DNA from: Lysobacter sp. Root690
GTDB lineage: Bacteria > Pseudomonadota > Gammaproteobacteria > Xanthomonadales > Xanthomonadaceae
Direction: 5' to 3'
Assembly: GCF_001427785.1 (NCBI RefSeq)
Contig: NZ_LMHM01000018.1
Coordinates: forward strand, 184,360-248,359
Length of the DNA stretch: 64,000 nt
In this document: in pieces, positions 16,722 to 25,974 of the stretch
How positions within the stretch are numbered: position 1 is the first letter of the stretch
Layout: each line of letters begins with the position of its first letter
Position numbers and translations under genes: made by a program
Notes under the pieces: model-generated
Seen by the model: only the letters and a program-made list of their open reading frames with translations
The model's database searches: none
Told to the model about the DNA's origin: nothing

Positions 16722-19700
16722 TCATGGCGCGACGATGCTGGCGCTGTCGCCCTCCTGGCCGATCAGCACGGCGTTGGCCCAGTTCGCGCAGACCTGCGCG
16801 GGTTGGTTGCCCTGTGCGCCTAAGGTGCGCAGGCTCAAGGACGACAGACCGCGGATGTCGAGTTCCGGCTTGACCACGCCGGGCGCCTTCACCAAGCCAC
16901 TGTCGTAAAGCAGGCGCTCGTCGCCCCAGACCTGGAACTGCAGACCGCCGGCGGCGCGACAGGCATCGTCGATGCCGAGATCGGCGCGCAATACACGCCA
17001 CTGACCTTGCAGGCGCAGATCGATACGGCTGGCCGGGCCGACGCCCAGGCCGCGGCGGAACAGCAGACCGTTCATGCGCAGCGCATCGTCGCCGCGAAAC
17101 GCACGATCGGCATGCACCTGGCTCTTCAACGTGGCCGGTAACGGCAACTCGGACAGGTAACGCTGCTGCGCCGGACGCTCGGGCTCCTGGTGTTCGAGGA
17201 TATGGAAACTCGACAATGCGATCGGGCCGACATCGCGCGGCTGCAGCGCATCGACCGCGCGCGCCGCATTGGCTTGCGCCGCGGTGACCATCGGATCGGT
17301 CGCCGACGCGCCATCACCCTCGGGGTTCTGCACGCTGAGCACGCGGAAGCGCAACAACCGGCCGGCGCGCGCGGGGAACTCGATTCGCTGCGGTTCCTGC
17401 TTGAGCTGCAGATGACCACGCGCGATCGGTTCGCCCCATTCGCCGTTGCTGTCGCCCAGGTACACCTCGTAGTCGCGGACCTGACCGTGCTTCCAGTTCT
17501 TGTCGTTGCGCGGCGCGATTTCGATGCCGTCGATCAACTTGCGTTCGCCGAATCCGATCGACCATTCGTGCGCGCCGGTACGCACGGCCTGATTACGCAC
17601 GCTGCGGAACCACGTCGCGGGATCGTCGTCGAACGCATTTTCCAGCGCATGCCCGGGTTCTTCGGCCGGACGATTGACCACCAGCAGACTGTCCGCCGGC
17701 AACGCGCGGCCGAGCGCCGGCGCGGCCGGGAACGCATCGTCGCCGGGCGCCGCGGCGATGGCGATATCGAGCGCGAACTGCAGCGGCTTGCGAATATCGA
17801 CCGCGGCGGTACGCACATGCACGCTGCCCTTGCGTTCGGCTGGATCGAAATACCAACCTTCGCTCGCCGCCTGCAACGCGGCGGCATCAGCCAGCTTCGG
17901 CAGCGCGCGGCCGTCGACCGACACCGCGCGCGGCGCCTGCCGGCTGAGCACGCGCAAGCCGTAGCGACGTTGCGGCAGCTGGCCCTGGTACTGACCCTGC
18001 ACCGCGTCGATCCGCACACTGACCGGGCCACTGCCCTGCGCCGGCGCGTTCATGCGCACTTGCTGAGTGCTTGACTCGCCCTGCTCGTAACGACGCGTGT
18101 TGCCATCGTCTTCGTACATCGTGTACTGCGAATCGCCCTGCGGGTATAGGTCGAAAGTGATTTCGTCGAGCGGCTTTTCGCCGTCGAACAGCATCGCCGG
18201 ATGCATCGGCACGATCGCGCCGGCGCGGACGAACAACGGCAGCGTGGCGAGGTCAACCTGGCGGTCGAGTTCGCGACCGGCGGCGCCGGCCTGCACGCTG
18301 CGCCCGTCCCAGTAATCGATCCAGCGGCCGGCCGGCAGATGGATACCGCGCCGCCAGCCACGGCTCGCGGCCTGACTGCGGTACACCGGCGCCACCAGCA
18401 GATCGCGACCGAGCAGGAACTGATACTTGTAGGCCTCGTCGCGCGCATGCGGATCTTGCGGGTAATCCCACATCAACCCGCGCACCGGCGGCGCGCCGGT
18501 CTGCGCGGCGTCGTGGGTGAGGCCGTACATGTACGGCGTCAGCCGCATCTTCAATTTCAGATAATCGCGATTGATGCTGCGGTACGGCTCGTCGAACCAC
18601 CACGGATGCTTGCGCGCGTTCGACGACCAACCCGACATGCCCATGAGTACCGGCGTGAACGCCTTCCACTGCAGATCGCGGGTATAGGTTTCGGCGCTGC
18701 CACCGAAGATCGCATCGACGTCGCCGGTGGCGTAAGCCATGCCCGACAGGCCCGAACCGATCAGGGTCGGCACATGCCAGCGGATATAATCCCAGCTCGC
18801 GCTCTGATCGCCGGTCCAGGCCACTGCATACCGCTGGATGCCGGCCCAGCCCATCACTGTCCACAGGAACGGGCGCGAATCGGAGTTGTGCAGGATGCCG
18901 TTGAACGCCGATTGATTGGCGTCCATTGCGAACTGGTAGCCCTTGCCGGTCCAGGCCACGTCGAGCTTCTGCACCCGGCTGCCGGCGGTGCCGACTTCCC
19001 AGGCGATCTTGTCGACGCCGTTCTCGGTCCACAGGCCAGTGCGGAAGCCGTATTTCGCCAGCCCCTTCACCGTCTCGGGCAATTGTTTGTAACCGCAGCC
19101 GTAACCGTCGTTGGGCAGGATCCAGCCGCCGGGCATGTCGTGTTCGCGGTACTGGCGCGCGACGCTCTCGACTACATCGATCGTGGTGCCGGTCGGACCG
19201 TCGCGCCAGCCTTCGGGCACGGTGCCGGGTTTCTTGCCGTTGTCGCCGTCGTTGTAGCAATCGGCGTCGCCGTACGACAGCGCCCAGCGCGGCAACAGGC
19301 CGGGACGGCCAGTCAGTTGTGTGTAACGTTCGAGCAGGCGCGGCAGTTCGCCGACGAAGTAATAGGCGTCGAAGCGATCTTCGCGATGCAACAACGTGGA
19401 TTGATCGGGCTGGCGCAGATCGTAACTGCCGTCGCTCCAGGTGTTGCGCAACATGCCCCAGCCGCGCGAGCTCAGCAGCATCGGCGCCGGGCTCGGGCGA
19501 TCGCCTTCTTCCCAACCGCCGGAATACGACACGTCCAGTTCGCGGCCTTTGAATTGGTAACGGCCGTTCTGCTGGCCTCCGCCGTAGAACGCTTCGTCGG
19601 CCTGCGACGACAGCACTTGCACGCTCTGGGTCGCATCGAGATCCAGCGGTTGCAGTTCCTGCCACAGCGAGGTGCGGCGCTCGCCGTCGATACGTTCCAG

Positions 19701-20099
19701 CCGCAGCTTCAACGGTTGCCGCTGCACGTGCAGCACCAGCGCGCCGGTGCGCACGCGCACTTCGGCGGCGTCTTCCTCGAGCGTGGCGTCAACCTTGGCC
19801 GCCGTTTGCGGCAGCGGCAGCACGATCGGCGCGGCCTTGTCGCCGGCCGGGGTCAACTTGCCGCTACGTCCGGCCTGCACCCGCACGATGTCGTCGGCCA
19901 GCACCTCGATGCGCAGCACGCTGCCGGTGTCGGTGCTCAGTTCCCAGCCCGGCGTCGCGCCGGCATCGGCGCGGACCGCGTGCAGATTGCCGACCGGCTC
20001 GGCCGCAACCGGCAGCGCCGACAGCAACAGCGCGGCCGGGATCGTGATCGAGAGCATCGTTCTCGACAAACTCGCGATCGGCGGACACGGACGACGCAT
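16722..20099 (-). CDS. Secreted GH31 glycosidase with F5/8C and NPCBM modules, probable alpha-N-acetylgalactosaminidase
   Basis: The product is 1125 residues. A signal peptide (MLSITIPAALLLSALPVAA) follows a short basic start. The GH31 catalytic domain covers about 150-700. The nucleophile is most likely Asp393 in QFAMDANQSAF, with acid/base Asp431 in AWTGDQSASW; this differs from the WNDMNEP region of ordinary alpha-glucosidases. An F5/8-type C domain lies around 760-890 (DDDPATWFRS) and an NPCBM domain around 970-1110. It faces agaS, the kinase, agaZ, agaR and agaA across a shared control region, so release of alpha-linked GalNAc is the likeliest activity, as in the GH31 subfamily known to do this. 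Alpha-galactosidase is the main alternative. GTG at 20111 is an alternative start. Confidence 0.85.
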   Translation of the reverse strand: MRRPCPPIASLSRTMLSITIPAALLLSALPVAAEPVGNLHAVRADAGATPGWELSTDTGSVLRIEVLADDIVRVQAGRSGKLTPAGDKAAPIVLPLPQTAAKVDATLEEDAAEVRVRTGALVLHVQRQPLKLRLERIDGERRTSLWQELQPLDLDATQSVQVLSSQADEAFYGGGQQNGRYQFKGRELDVSYSGGWEEGDRPSPAPMLLSSRGWGMLRNTWSDGSYDLRQPDQSTLLHREDRFDAYYFVGELPRLLERYTQLTGRPGLLPRWALSYGDADCYNDGDNGKKPGTVPEGWRDGPTGTTIDVVESVARQYREHDMPGGWILPNDGYGCGYKQLPETVKGLAKYGFRTGLWTENGVDKIAWEVGTAGSRVQKLDVAWTGKGYQFAMDANQSAFNGILHNSDSRPFLWTVMGWAGIQRYAVAWTGDQSASWDYIRWHVPTLIGSGLSGMAYATGDVDAIFGGSAETYTRDLQWKAFTPVLMGMSGWSSNARKHPWWFDEPYRSINRDYLKLKMRLTPYMYGLTHDAAQTGAPPVRGLMWDYPQDPHARDEAYKYQFLLGRDLLVAPVYRSQAASRGWRRGIHLPAGRWIDYWDGRSVQAGAAGRELDRQVDLATLPLFVRAGAIVPMHPAMLFDGEKPLDEITFDLYPQGDSQYTMYEDDGNTRRYEQGESSTQQVRMNAPAQGSGPVSVRIDAVQGQYQGQLPQRRYGLRVLSRQAPRAVSVDGRALPKLADAAALQAASEGWYFDPAERKGSVHVRTAAVDIRKPLQFALDIAIAAAPGDDAFPAAPALGRALPADSLLVVNRPAEEPGHALENAFDDDPATWFRSVRNQAVRTGAHEWSIGFGERKLIDGIEIAPRNDKNWKHGQVRDYEVYLGDSNGEWGEPIARGHLQLKQEPQRIEFPARAGRLLRFRVLSVQNPEGDGASATDPMVTAAQANAARAVDALQPRDVGPIALSSFHILEHQEPERPAQQRYLSELPLPATLKSQVHADRAFRGDDALRMNGLLFRRGLGVGPASRIDLRLQGQWRVLRADLGIDDACRAAGGLQFQVWGDERLLYDSGLVKAPGVVKPELDIRGLSSLSLRTLGAQGNQPAQVCANWANAVLIGQEGDSASIVAP

Positions 20100-20178
20100 G
20101 CGGAATTTCACCTTGCCCCCAAGGAGCCCGCTCGGCGGGCATACGAAACCTGTTGCGGCCGACTCTAGGGCAGTGATT

Positions 20179-20396
20179 CGAAAGCTGTCAATGAATTGAA
20201 AGAAAAAAGGAAGAATTTATCGGGCAAAACGAAAGATTGTGCAATGCAATACTTTCTAAACATGGCAAAAATCCCTGTTAAGCACGCAACGAAAGCTTAT
20301 CCAAGTCGATCTTTCGTTTTTTCCGAGCCGGTGCTGAGAATAAGCTCGTTCGGCCAATTTCTTTTGTTTTACTTTCGATAATTGACATTCCGAAAG
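20179..20396. promoter_or_regulatory. Array of CGAAAG boxes, probable AgaR operators
   Basis: The AT-rich divergent region between the GH31 gene and agaS carries the hexamer CGAAAG at 20179, 20230, 20290 and 20391 and its complement CTTTCG at 20311 and 20372. Two inverted pairs stand out, 20290-20316 and 20372-20396, each spanning 25-27 bases. Reduced copies (GAAAG at 20198, CTTTC at 20252) add to the array. DeoR-family AgaR proteins are known to bind TTTCG-rich repeats, and the regulator gene lies at the end of the facing operon. The region of 335 bases between the two start codons has no gene. Confidence 0.65.
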
Positions 20397-20434
20397 AAAA
20401 CGCAGATCGTCACCGCGCTCAACAGGGATTCTCC

Positions 20435-21589
20435 ATGGACCTCACCCCGCTCCCCGACTCGACCGCCTGGCAGCGCCTGGGCGGAGCCGATACCGCCGCC
20501 GAAATCGCCCAGCAACCGGCTTTATGGGACGAAATGGCCGGCGATCTGGCGCAGGTGCAAGAACGCGTGCAAGCCTTTCTCGGCGACTGCCTCGACGACC
20601 CGCGCCAGCGCGTGCTGTTCACCGGCGCCGGCAGTTCGGGCTTCATCGCCGATCTCGTCGCCGACAGCATCAACGCGCAATGGCCGGCCGAAGTGCGCGC
20701 GCTGCACACCACCAACCTGCTGACCCATCCGGCGCTGTACCTGCAGCGCGACCGCCCGACCCTGCTGGTGTCGTTCGGCCGCAGCGGCTCCAGCCCGGAA
20801 AGCGTGGCCGCGGTCGAACTGGTGCGCGCGCAGGTCGAGCACGCGCGCTTTCTCGACATCACCTGCAATCCCGACGGCGAACTCGCGCGCCGCGGCGCCG
20901 GCCGCGACGACACCTGCACCGTGCTGATGCCGGCGGCGAGTTGCGACCGCGCCTTCGCCATGACCAGCAGCCTGAGCTGCATGCTGTTGACCGCGCTCAG
21001 CGTGTTCGACCGCGCGCCGTGGCCGCGGCGGATCGAACGCCTGCAACAACTGGCCGCGCTCGCGCGCGAAGGCCTCGCGCAGTGGGACGCACCGGTCGCG
21101 GCCTTGGCCCAGCGGCCGTTCAACCGTGTGATCTATCTGGCCAGCGGCCCACTGGAAGCCTTGGCGCGCGAAGCCGCGCTGAAGGTGCTCGAACTCACCG
21201 CCGGCCGCGTTCTGGCGTTGGCCAATACGCCGCTGGGGTTTCGTCACGGGCCCAAGTCCACGCTCGACGATCAAACCTTGGTGGTGGTGATGCGCAGCAA
21301 CCACGCGCTCGCACGCCGTTACGAACACGATCTGCTCGACGAGCTGCGCCGCGACGGCGTGGCCGGACAGGTGCTGTCGATCGGCCCGCACGCCGATATC
21401 GGTGGCGACGACGACCACAGCCTGCACGTGCCAGCGCTGGAGGACACGTGGCTGGCGCCGGTGTGGCTGACCTTCGCGCAGATGTACGCGCTGCAACGTT
21501 CGGCCGCGCTCGGCCTGACTCCCGACAATCCCTTCCCGGACGGCACCGTCAACCGGGTGGTCAAGGGCGTCACCATCCACCATGGCTGA
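20435..21589 (+). CDS. agaS: AgaS, galactosamine-6-phosphate deaminase/isomerase (SIS domains)
   Basis: AgaS turns galactosamine-6-phosphate into tagatose-6-phosphate plus ammonia. The 384-residue product has two SIS sugar-isomerase domains; the first shows LFTGAGSSGFIADLVA and SFGRSGSSPES, the phosphosugar-binding Ser/Thr loops, and the second shows YLASGPLEALAREAALKVLELT and the family hallmark FRHGPKS. It is the first gene of the plus-strand aga operon, directly behind the CGAAAG array, and overlaps the next gene by 8 bases. A GlmS/FrlB-like isomerase is the alternative, but the neighbours favour AgaS. Confidence 0.9.
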   Translation: MDLTPLPDSTAWQRLGGADTAAEIAQQPALWDEMAGDLAQVQERVQAFLGDCLDDPRQRVLFTGAGSSGFIADLVADSINAQWPAEVRALHTTNLLTHPALYLQRDRPTLLVSFGRSGSSPESVAAVELVRAQVEHARFLDITCNPDGELARRGAGRDDTCTVLMPAASCDRAFAMTSSLSCMLLTALSVFDRAPWPRRIERLQQLAALAREGLAQWDAPVAALAQRPFNRVIYLASGPLEALAREAALKVLELTAGRVLALANTPLGFRHGPKSTLDDQTLVVVMRSNHALARRYEHDLLDELRRDGVAGQVLSIGPHADIGGDDDHSLHVPALEDTWLAPVWLTFAQMYALQRSAALGLTPDNPFPDGTVNRVVKGVTIHHG

Positions 21590-22523
21590 CGCCGCCGCTC
21601 CCGCGATCCGCTACGGCATCGACATCGGCGGCACCAAGATCGAATTGGTCGCCTGCGATGCCGCGCTGGAAGTGCGCCATCGTCGGCGCATCGCCACGCC
21701 GCAGGGCAAATACCCGGCGTTCCTGACAGCGCTCGAAGCGCTGGTCGCCGCGGCCGACGCCGAACTCGGACTCGCCGATACCGCGATCGGCATCGCCCTG
21801 CCCGGCGTGCGCGACCCGCGCAGCGGCCGTCAGCTCAGCGCCAACGTGCCGGCCTTGACCGGCCGCACCGTCGCCGCCGACTTGCAGTCGCGACTGCAAC
21901 GACCGCTGCACTTCGGCAACGATCTGCAATGCTTCGCGCTGTCCGAAGCGCATGGCGGCGCTGCCGAAGGGTATCCGAGCATGTTCGGCGCGATCCTCGG
22001 CACCGGCGCGGGCGGCGGTTATTGCCTGCACGGTCGATTGGTGACCGGCTTCAACGGCCTGGCCGGCGAATGGGGCCACTGGAGCGTGCCGGGGCAACTG
22101 CTGCAACGCTATGCGCTGCCGGTGCTGGACTGCGCCTGCGGTTTGCGCGGCTGCGTCGAGCGCTATGTCTCGGGCAGCGGCCTGGTCGCGCTGCACCGTC
22201 ATTTCGGCGGCGAAGCGGACGACGCCGCCGCCGTGCTCGCCCTGGCCGACGCGGGCGATGTGCGCGCGCGCGAGGTGATGGCGATCCATCTGGATCTGCT
22301 CGGCCACAGTCTGGCCAAGCTGGTGCTGGTGCTGGATCCGCACGTGATCGTGCTCGGCGGCGGTCTGTCGCAACACGCACCGCTGTACGGCGTGTTGCCG
22401 GCGGCGGTCGCCGCGCATCTGTTCGATGGCGTGCAGGTACCGCCGATCGTGCCGCCGCGCTTCGGCGGCGCCGGCGGCGCGCGCGGCGCCGCGTTGCTGG
22501 CGTGGGCGCCGGCCTTGTCCTGA
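21582..22523 (+). CDS. ROK family sugar kinase, probable GalNAc kinase
   Basis: The 313-residue product starts with the phosphate loop YGIDIGGTKIELVA and has the ROK signatures LGTGAGGGYCLHGRLV, EWGHW and the zinc motif CACGLRGCVERYVSG. Family members such as NagK phosphorylate GlcNAc or glucose; here the position between agaS and agaZ points to phosphorylation of N-acetylgalactosamine at O6. This would replace PTS uptake, for which no genes are present. It overlaps agaS by 8 bases, which suggests translational coupling. Confidence 0.85.
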   Translation: MADAAAPAIRYGIDIGGTKIELVACDAALEVRHRRRIATPQGKYPAFLTALEALVAAADAELGLADTAIGIALPGVRDPRSGRQLSANVPALTGRTVAADLQSRLQRPLHFGNDLQCFALSEAHGGAAEGYPSMFGAILGTGAGGGYCLHGRLVTGFNGLAGEWGHWSVPGQLLQRYALPVLDCACGLRGCVERYVSGSGLVALHRHFGGEADDAAAVLALADAGDVRAREVMAIHLDLLGHSLAKLVLVLDPHVIVLGGGLSQHAPLYGVLPAAVAAHLFDGVQVPPIVPPRFGGAGGARGAALLAWAPALS

Positions 22524-22571
22524 GTTTCCCGGCTCGTACCGAGTCGTCCTGAATCGCGTTGGAGTTTCGCC

Positions 22572-23900
22572 ATGTCGTCCGTGCAATCGCTGATCGCCTC
22601 CCACCGCCAGGGCCGCAACGTCGGCCTGTACAGCGTGTGCTGCAGCAACGAACTGGTGCTGCGCGCCGCGATGGAGGTGGCCCGCCGTCATGACACTTTG
22701 CTGCTGATCGAAGCGACCTCCAACCAGGTCGACCAGTTCGGCGGCTACACCGGCATGACCCCGCCGCAGTACCGCGACTACGTGCTGACCTTGGCGCGCG
22801 AAGAAAACTTCCCGGCCGATCGGCTGGTGCTCGGCGGCGATCACCTCGGCCCCAACGCCTGGCAGAAGCAGCCGGCCGAAGAAGCCATGGCGCATGCGCG
22901 GGTGCTGATCGAAGCTTATGTGGCCGCCGGTTTCCACAAGATCCATCTGGATTGCAGCATGTCCTGCGCCGACGATCCCACCCCGCTGCCCGACGCGACC
23001 GTCGCCGCGCGTTCGGCCGAACTGGCGCGCATCGCCGAACGCACCGCCGCCGCGCACGGCCTGCCGCCGCCGGTGTACGTGATCGGCACCGAAGTGCCGA
23101 TCCCCGGCGGCGAAGCCTCGCTGGCCGGCGGCCTCGCGGTGACCACGCCGCAAGCCGCCGAACAGACCCTGACGATCCACCGCGACGCCTTCGCCGCGCC
23201 CGACCTGGCGTCGGCGTGGGAACGCGTGATCGCGATGGTGGTGCAGCCGGGCGTCGACTTCGACCACAGCAGCGTGCACGACTACGATCCGCTCGCGGCG
23301 CGGGCCCTGGCCGATTTTCTCGAACGCCAGCCGCGCATCGTGTTCGAAGCGCACTCCACCGATTACCAGCGCGAGGACGGCCTGCACGCGCTGGTGCGCG
23401 ATCACTTCGCCATCCTCAAGGTCGGCCCGGCCGCGACCTTCGCCTATCGCGAGGCGCTGTTCGCGCTGGCCGCGATCGAAGCCGAACTGCTGCCGCCGGA
23501 GCAACGCTCGAACCTGCCGCGGGTGCTCGAACAATGCATGCTCGACAACCCGCGCCACTGGCAGCAGCACTACCACGGCGACGAGCACGAACTGCATCTG
23601 CTGCGCCTGTACGCGCTCAGCGACCGCTGCCGCTACTACTGGGGCGAACCGGCCCTGGTCGCCGCGGTGCAGCGCCTGTTCGACAATCTGCGCGCGCATG
23701 CGCCGCCGCTGTTCCTGCTGAGCCAGCACCTGCCCGAGCAATACCGCGCGGTGCGCGCCGGCACCCTGGCCAACACACCCGAGGCGCTGGTGCGTCATCG
23801 CATCGGCCTGTGCCTGGACGAATACGCCCGCGCCTGCTCGGCGAACACGGCCGGTGAGCGCGGTGCCGGTGAACGCGCCGCCGCCGCGGCGAACGGCTAA
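22572..23900 (+). CDS. agaZ: AgaZ/KbaZ/GatZ family tagatose-1,6-bisphosphate aldolase protein
   Basis: The 442-residue product is a full-length COG4573 member: SHRQGRNVGLYSVCCSNELV at the start, LIEATSNQVDQFGGYTGMTP, LGGDHLGPNAWQ, VIGTEVPIPGGE, and KVGPAATFAYREALFALAAIE. In enterobacteria the family was described as the non-catalytic partner of KbaY/GatY. No KbaY homologue is in the window, so here it may work alone, as proposed for pathways with only AgaZ. A short run of GERGAGERAAAAANG at the C-terminus is a low-complexity tail. It is the third gene of the operon. Confidence 0.9.
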   Translation: MSSVQSLIASHRQGRNVGLYSVCCSNELVLRAAMEVARRHDTLLLIEATSNQVDQFGGYTGMTPPQYRDYVLTLAREENFPADRLVLGGDHLGPNAWQKQPAEEAMAHARVLIEAYVAAGFHKIHLDCSMSCADDPTPLPDATVAARSAELARIAERTAAAHGLPPPVYVIGTEVPIPGGEASLAGGLAVTTPQAAEQTLTIHRDAFAAPDLASAWERVIAMVVQPGVDFDHSSVHDYDPLAARALADFLERQPRIVFEAHSTDYQREDGLHALVRDHFAILKVGPAATFAYREALFALAAIEAELLPPEQRSNLPRVLEQCMLDNPRHWQQHYHGDEHELHLLRLYALSDRCRYYWGEPALVAAVQRLFDNLRAHAPPLFLLSQHLPEQYRAVRAGTLANTPEALVRHRIGLCLDEYARACSANTAGERGAGERAAAAANG

Positions 23901-23927
23901 TCTTCGACCTTCAGCGCTTCGACTTTC

Positions 23928-24725
23928 ATGGCGGACCCACCGATGGCCATTCGCAACACCCGCGCCCGCCGGCAACAGATCCTGCAATGCCTGATCGAAC
24001 TCGGCTCGGTGCAGGTGGCCGAGCTGGTCGAGCGCTTCGGCGTGTCGGCGGTGACCATCCGCGCCGACCTGAGCCATATCGAATCGCAGGGCCTGGCCAC
24101 CCGCACCCACGGCGGCGCCGCGCTGGTGCGCACGCCGCCGCAGGAACAGGACATCCACGAGAAGGACGCGCTGAACCTGCCGCTGAAAGAGCGCATCGGC
24201 GCGCGCGCCGCGCAACTGGTGCAGGCCGGCGACAACATCATCATCGACTCGGGTTCCACCACCATGACCCTGGCACGCCATCTGCGCGGCCATCGCGACG
24301 TCACGGTGATGACCAACGGCCTCAACATCGCCTGGGAACTCGCCAACGCGCCCGGCGTCGACGTGCTGCTCAGCGGCGGCGTGCTGCGCAAGCAATCGCT
24401 GTCGCTGCAGGGCAGCCAGGCCGAGGCCAGCCTCAATGCCTACAGCTTCGACACCTTGTTTCTCGGCGTGGACGGCCTGGACCTGCAGTTCGGCCTGACC
24501 ACCCACGACGAGGCCGAGGCGCGCCTCAACCATCGCATGGTCGAACACGCGCGCCGAATCGTGGTGCTGACCGACGCATCGAAATTCGGCCGGGTCAGCC
24601 TGCACCGCATCGCCCGCCTCGATCAGATCCACGCCATCATCACCGACGCCGGCATCGACGAGCGCTATCGCGAAGGCCTGCAGCAACTGGGCATCGAAGT
24701 GATCATCGCCGAGGCGACGCCGTGA
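23928..24725 (+). CDS. agaR: DeoR family transcriptional repressor, AgaR-like
   Basis: The 265-residue product has an N-terminal DeoR winged helix (RRQQILQCLIELGSVQVAEL, then GVSAVTIRADLSHIESQGL and THGGA) and a C-terminal sugar-phosphate sensing domain (IIIDSGSTTMTLARHL, TNGLNIAWELA, FLGVDGLD, LTDASKFGRV). It most likely represses both arms of the locus through the CGAAAG array until a galactosamine-6-phosphate type inducer appears. The start could also be the ATG at 23943. Its stop overlaps the GTG start of the next gene by 4 bases (GTGA). Confidence 0.88.
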   Translation: MADPPMAIRNTRARRQQILQCLIELGSVQVAELVERFGVSAVTIRADLSHIESQGLATRTHGGAALVRTPPQEQDIHEKDALNLPLKERIGARAAQLVQAGDNIIIDSGSTTMTLARHLRGHRDVTVMTNGLNIAWELANAPGVDVLLSGGVLRKQSLSLQGSQAEASLNAYSFDTLFLGVDGLDLQFGLTTHDEAEARLNHRMVEHARRIVVLTDASKFGRVSLHRIARLDQIHAIITDAGIDERYREGLQQLGIEVIIAEATP

Positions 24726-25846
24726 CCGAATTGCATCACCTGCAAGGCCGGATCCTGACGTCAGAGGGTTGGCGCGTCGGCCGCATCGGCTTCGACCGCC
24801 AGATCCGCACCATCGAAGAGCGCGCGCTCGAAGCGCGCGCGTTCGAAAGCGGCGGCGACGAATTCATCATCCTGCCCGGCTTCATCGACCTGCACGTACA
24901 CGGCGCCGCCGGCGTCGACCTGATGCAGGGCGGCGACGCCGCGCGCACCGTCGCGCGCGCGCACGTGCGTTACGGCACCACCGCCCTGCTCGGCACCACC
25001 ATGACCGCGGCGGAACCCGATATCGTGCACGCGCTGCGCGGCCTCGCCACCGCCATCGCCGAACCCGATCCAAATGCCGCGCGCGTGCTCGGCGTGCATC
25101 TGGAAGGACCGTTCATCAGCCCGCAGCGTCTCGGCGCGCAACCGCCGCTGACGGTGGAAGCCACCCTGGAATCGGTGCAACGCCTGCATGCGATGGCGCC
25201 GATCAAGGTGTTGACCTTGGCGCCGGAGATCGGCTCGCACACCGAGTTGATTCCGCAATTGAGCGCTATGGGCATCCGCGTCCAGATCGGCCACAGCGCC
25301 GGCAGTTACGAAGACGGCGTCGCCGCGCTGCGCGCCGGCGCGGTCGGCTTCACCCATCTGTTCAACGGCATGACCGGCGTCGACCACTACAAACCCGGCA
25401 TCGCCGCGGCCGCGCTGGCCCATGCCGAATACGCCGAGCTGATTCCCGATCTGCAGCATGTGCATCCCGGCGCGATCCGCCTTGCCGTGCGCGCCATTCC
25501 GCGCCTGTACGCGGTCACCGACGCGACCGCCGCGACCGGCATGCCCGACGGCGAATACGCGCTGGGTTCGCAGCGCGTGCACAAATGCCTCGGCTGCGTG
25601 CGCCTGGCCAGCGGTTCGCTGGCCGGCAGCGCGCTGACCATGGATCAGGCGCTGCGCAATCTGGTCGAGGTCGGCCTGGATCTCGCCGACGCCGCGCATC
25701 GCGTCTCCACCTTCCCGGCCGATTACCTGGGCCTGTCCGACCGCGGCCGCATCGCGCCCGGCGCCTGCGCCGATTTCGTGGTGTTGGACGCGCAGTTGCG
25801 CATCGTCGAGGTATATGTCGCCGGGCGCGCGATCGCATTGTCCTGA
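24722..25846 (+). CDS. agaA: N-acetylgalactosamine-6-phosphate deacetylase (NagA/AgaA family)
   Basis: The enzyme removes the acetyl group from GalNAc-6-phosphate so that AgaS can act. The 374-residue amidohydrolase has the metal motif IDLHVHGAAG (His58, His60), GVHLEGPFISP, IGHSAGSYEDGV, FTHLFNGMTG with a substrate His, and the catalytic Asp in VTDATAATGMPDG. The start is GTG at 24722 inside the agaR stop. It ends the aga operon. NagA specificity for GlcNAc-6-phosphate cannot be excluded from sequence, but the neighbours are all of the GalNAc type. A decayed partial copy lies downstream at 26951-27070. Confidence 0.88.
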   Translation: MTELHHLQGRILTSEGWRVGRIGFDRQIRTIEERALEARAFESGGDEFIILPGFIDLHVHGAAGVDLMQGGDAARTVARAHVRYGTTALLGTTMTAAEPDIVHALRGLATAIAEPDPNAARVLGVHLEGPFISPQRLGAQPPLTVEATLESVQRLHAMAPIKVLTLAPEIGSHTELIPQLSAMGIRVQIGHSAGSYEDGVAALRAGAVGFTHLFNGMTGVDHYKPGIAAAALAHAEYAELIPDLQHVHPGAIRLAVRAIPRLYAVTDATAATGMPDGEYALGSQRVHKCLGCVRLASGSLAGSALTMDQALRNLVEVGLDLADAAHRVSTFPADYLGLSDRGRIAPGACADFVVLDAQLRIVEVYVAGRAIALS

Positions 25847-25974
25847 TATCCGCCGCGGGCGCGCCGGCAGACGCGCCAGACACGCCAAGCGATCCACAGA
25901 ACAGCGACAGTTTCCGTGCCTTTGCGGTGCAAGTTCGCGCCGACAAAGCCACTTGGCACATGCCACTCGCCCGC

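Noticed and set aside
21570-24686. A 1038-codon minus-strand frame across agaS, kinase, agaZ and agaR
   Set aside because: It crosses four recognisable genes with overlaps and ribosome sites on the plus strand and has no domain of its own.
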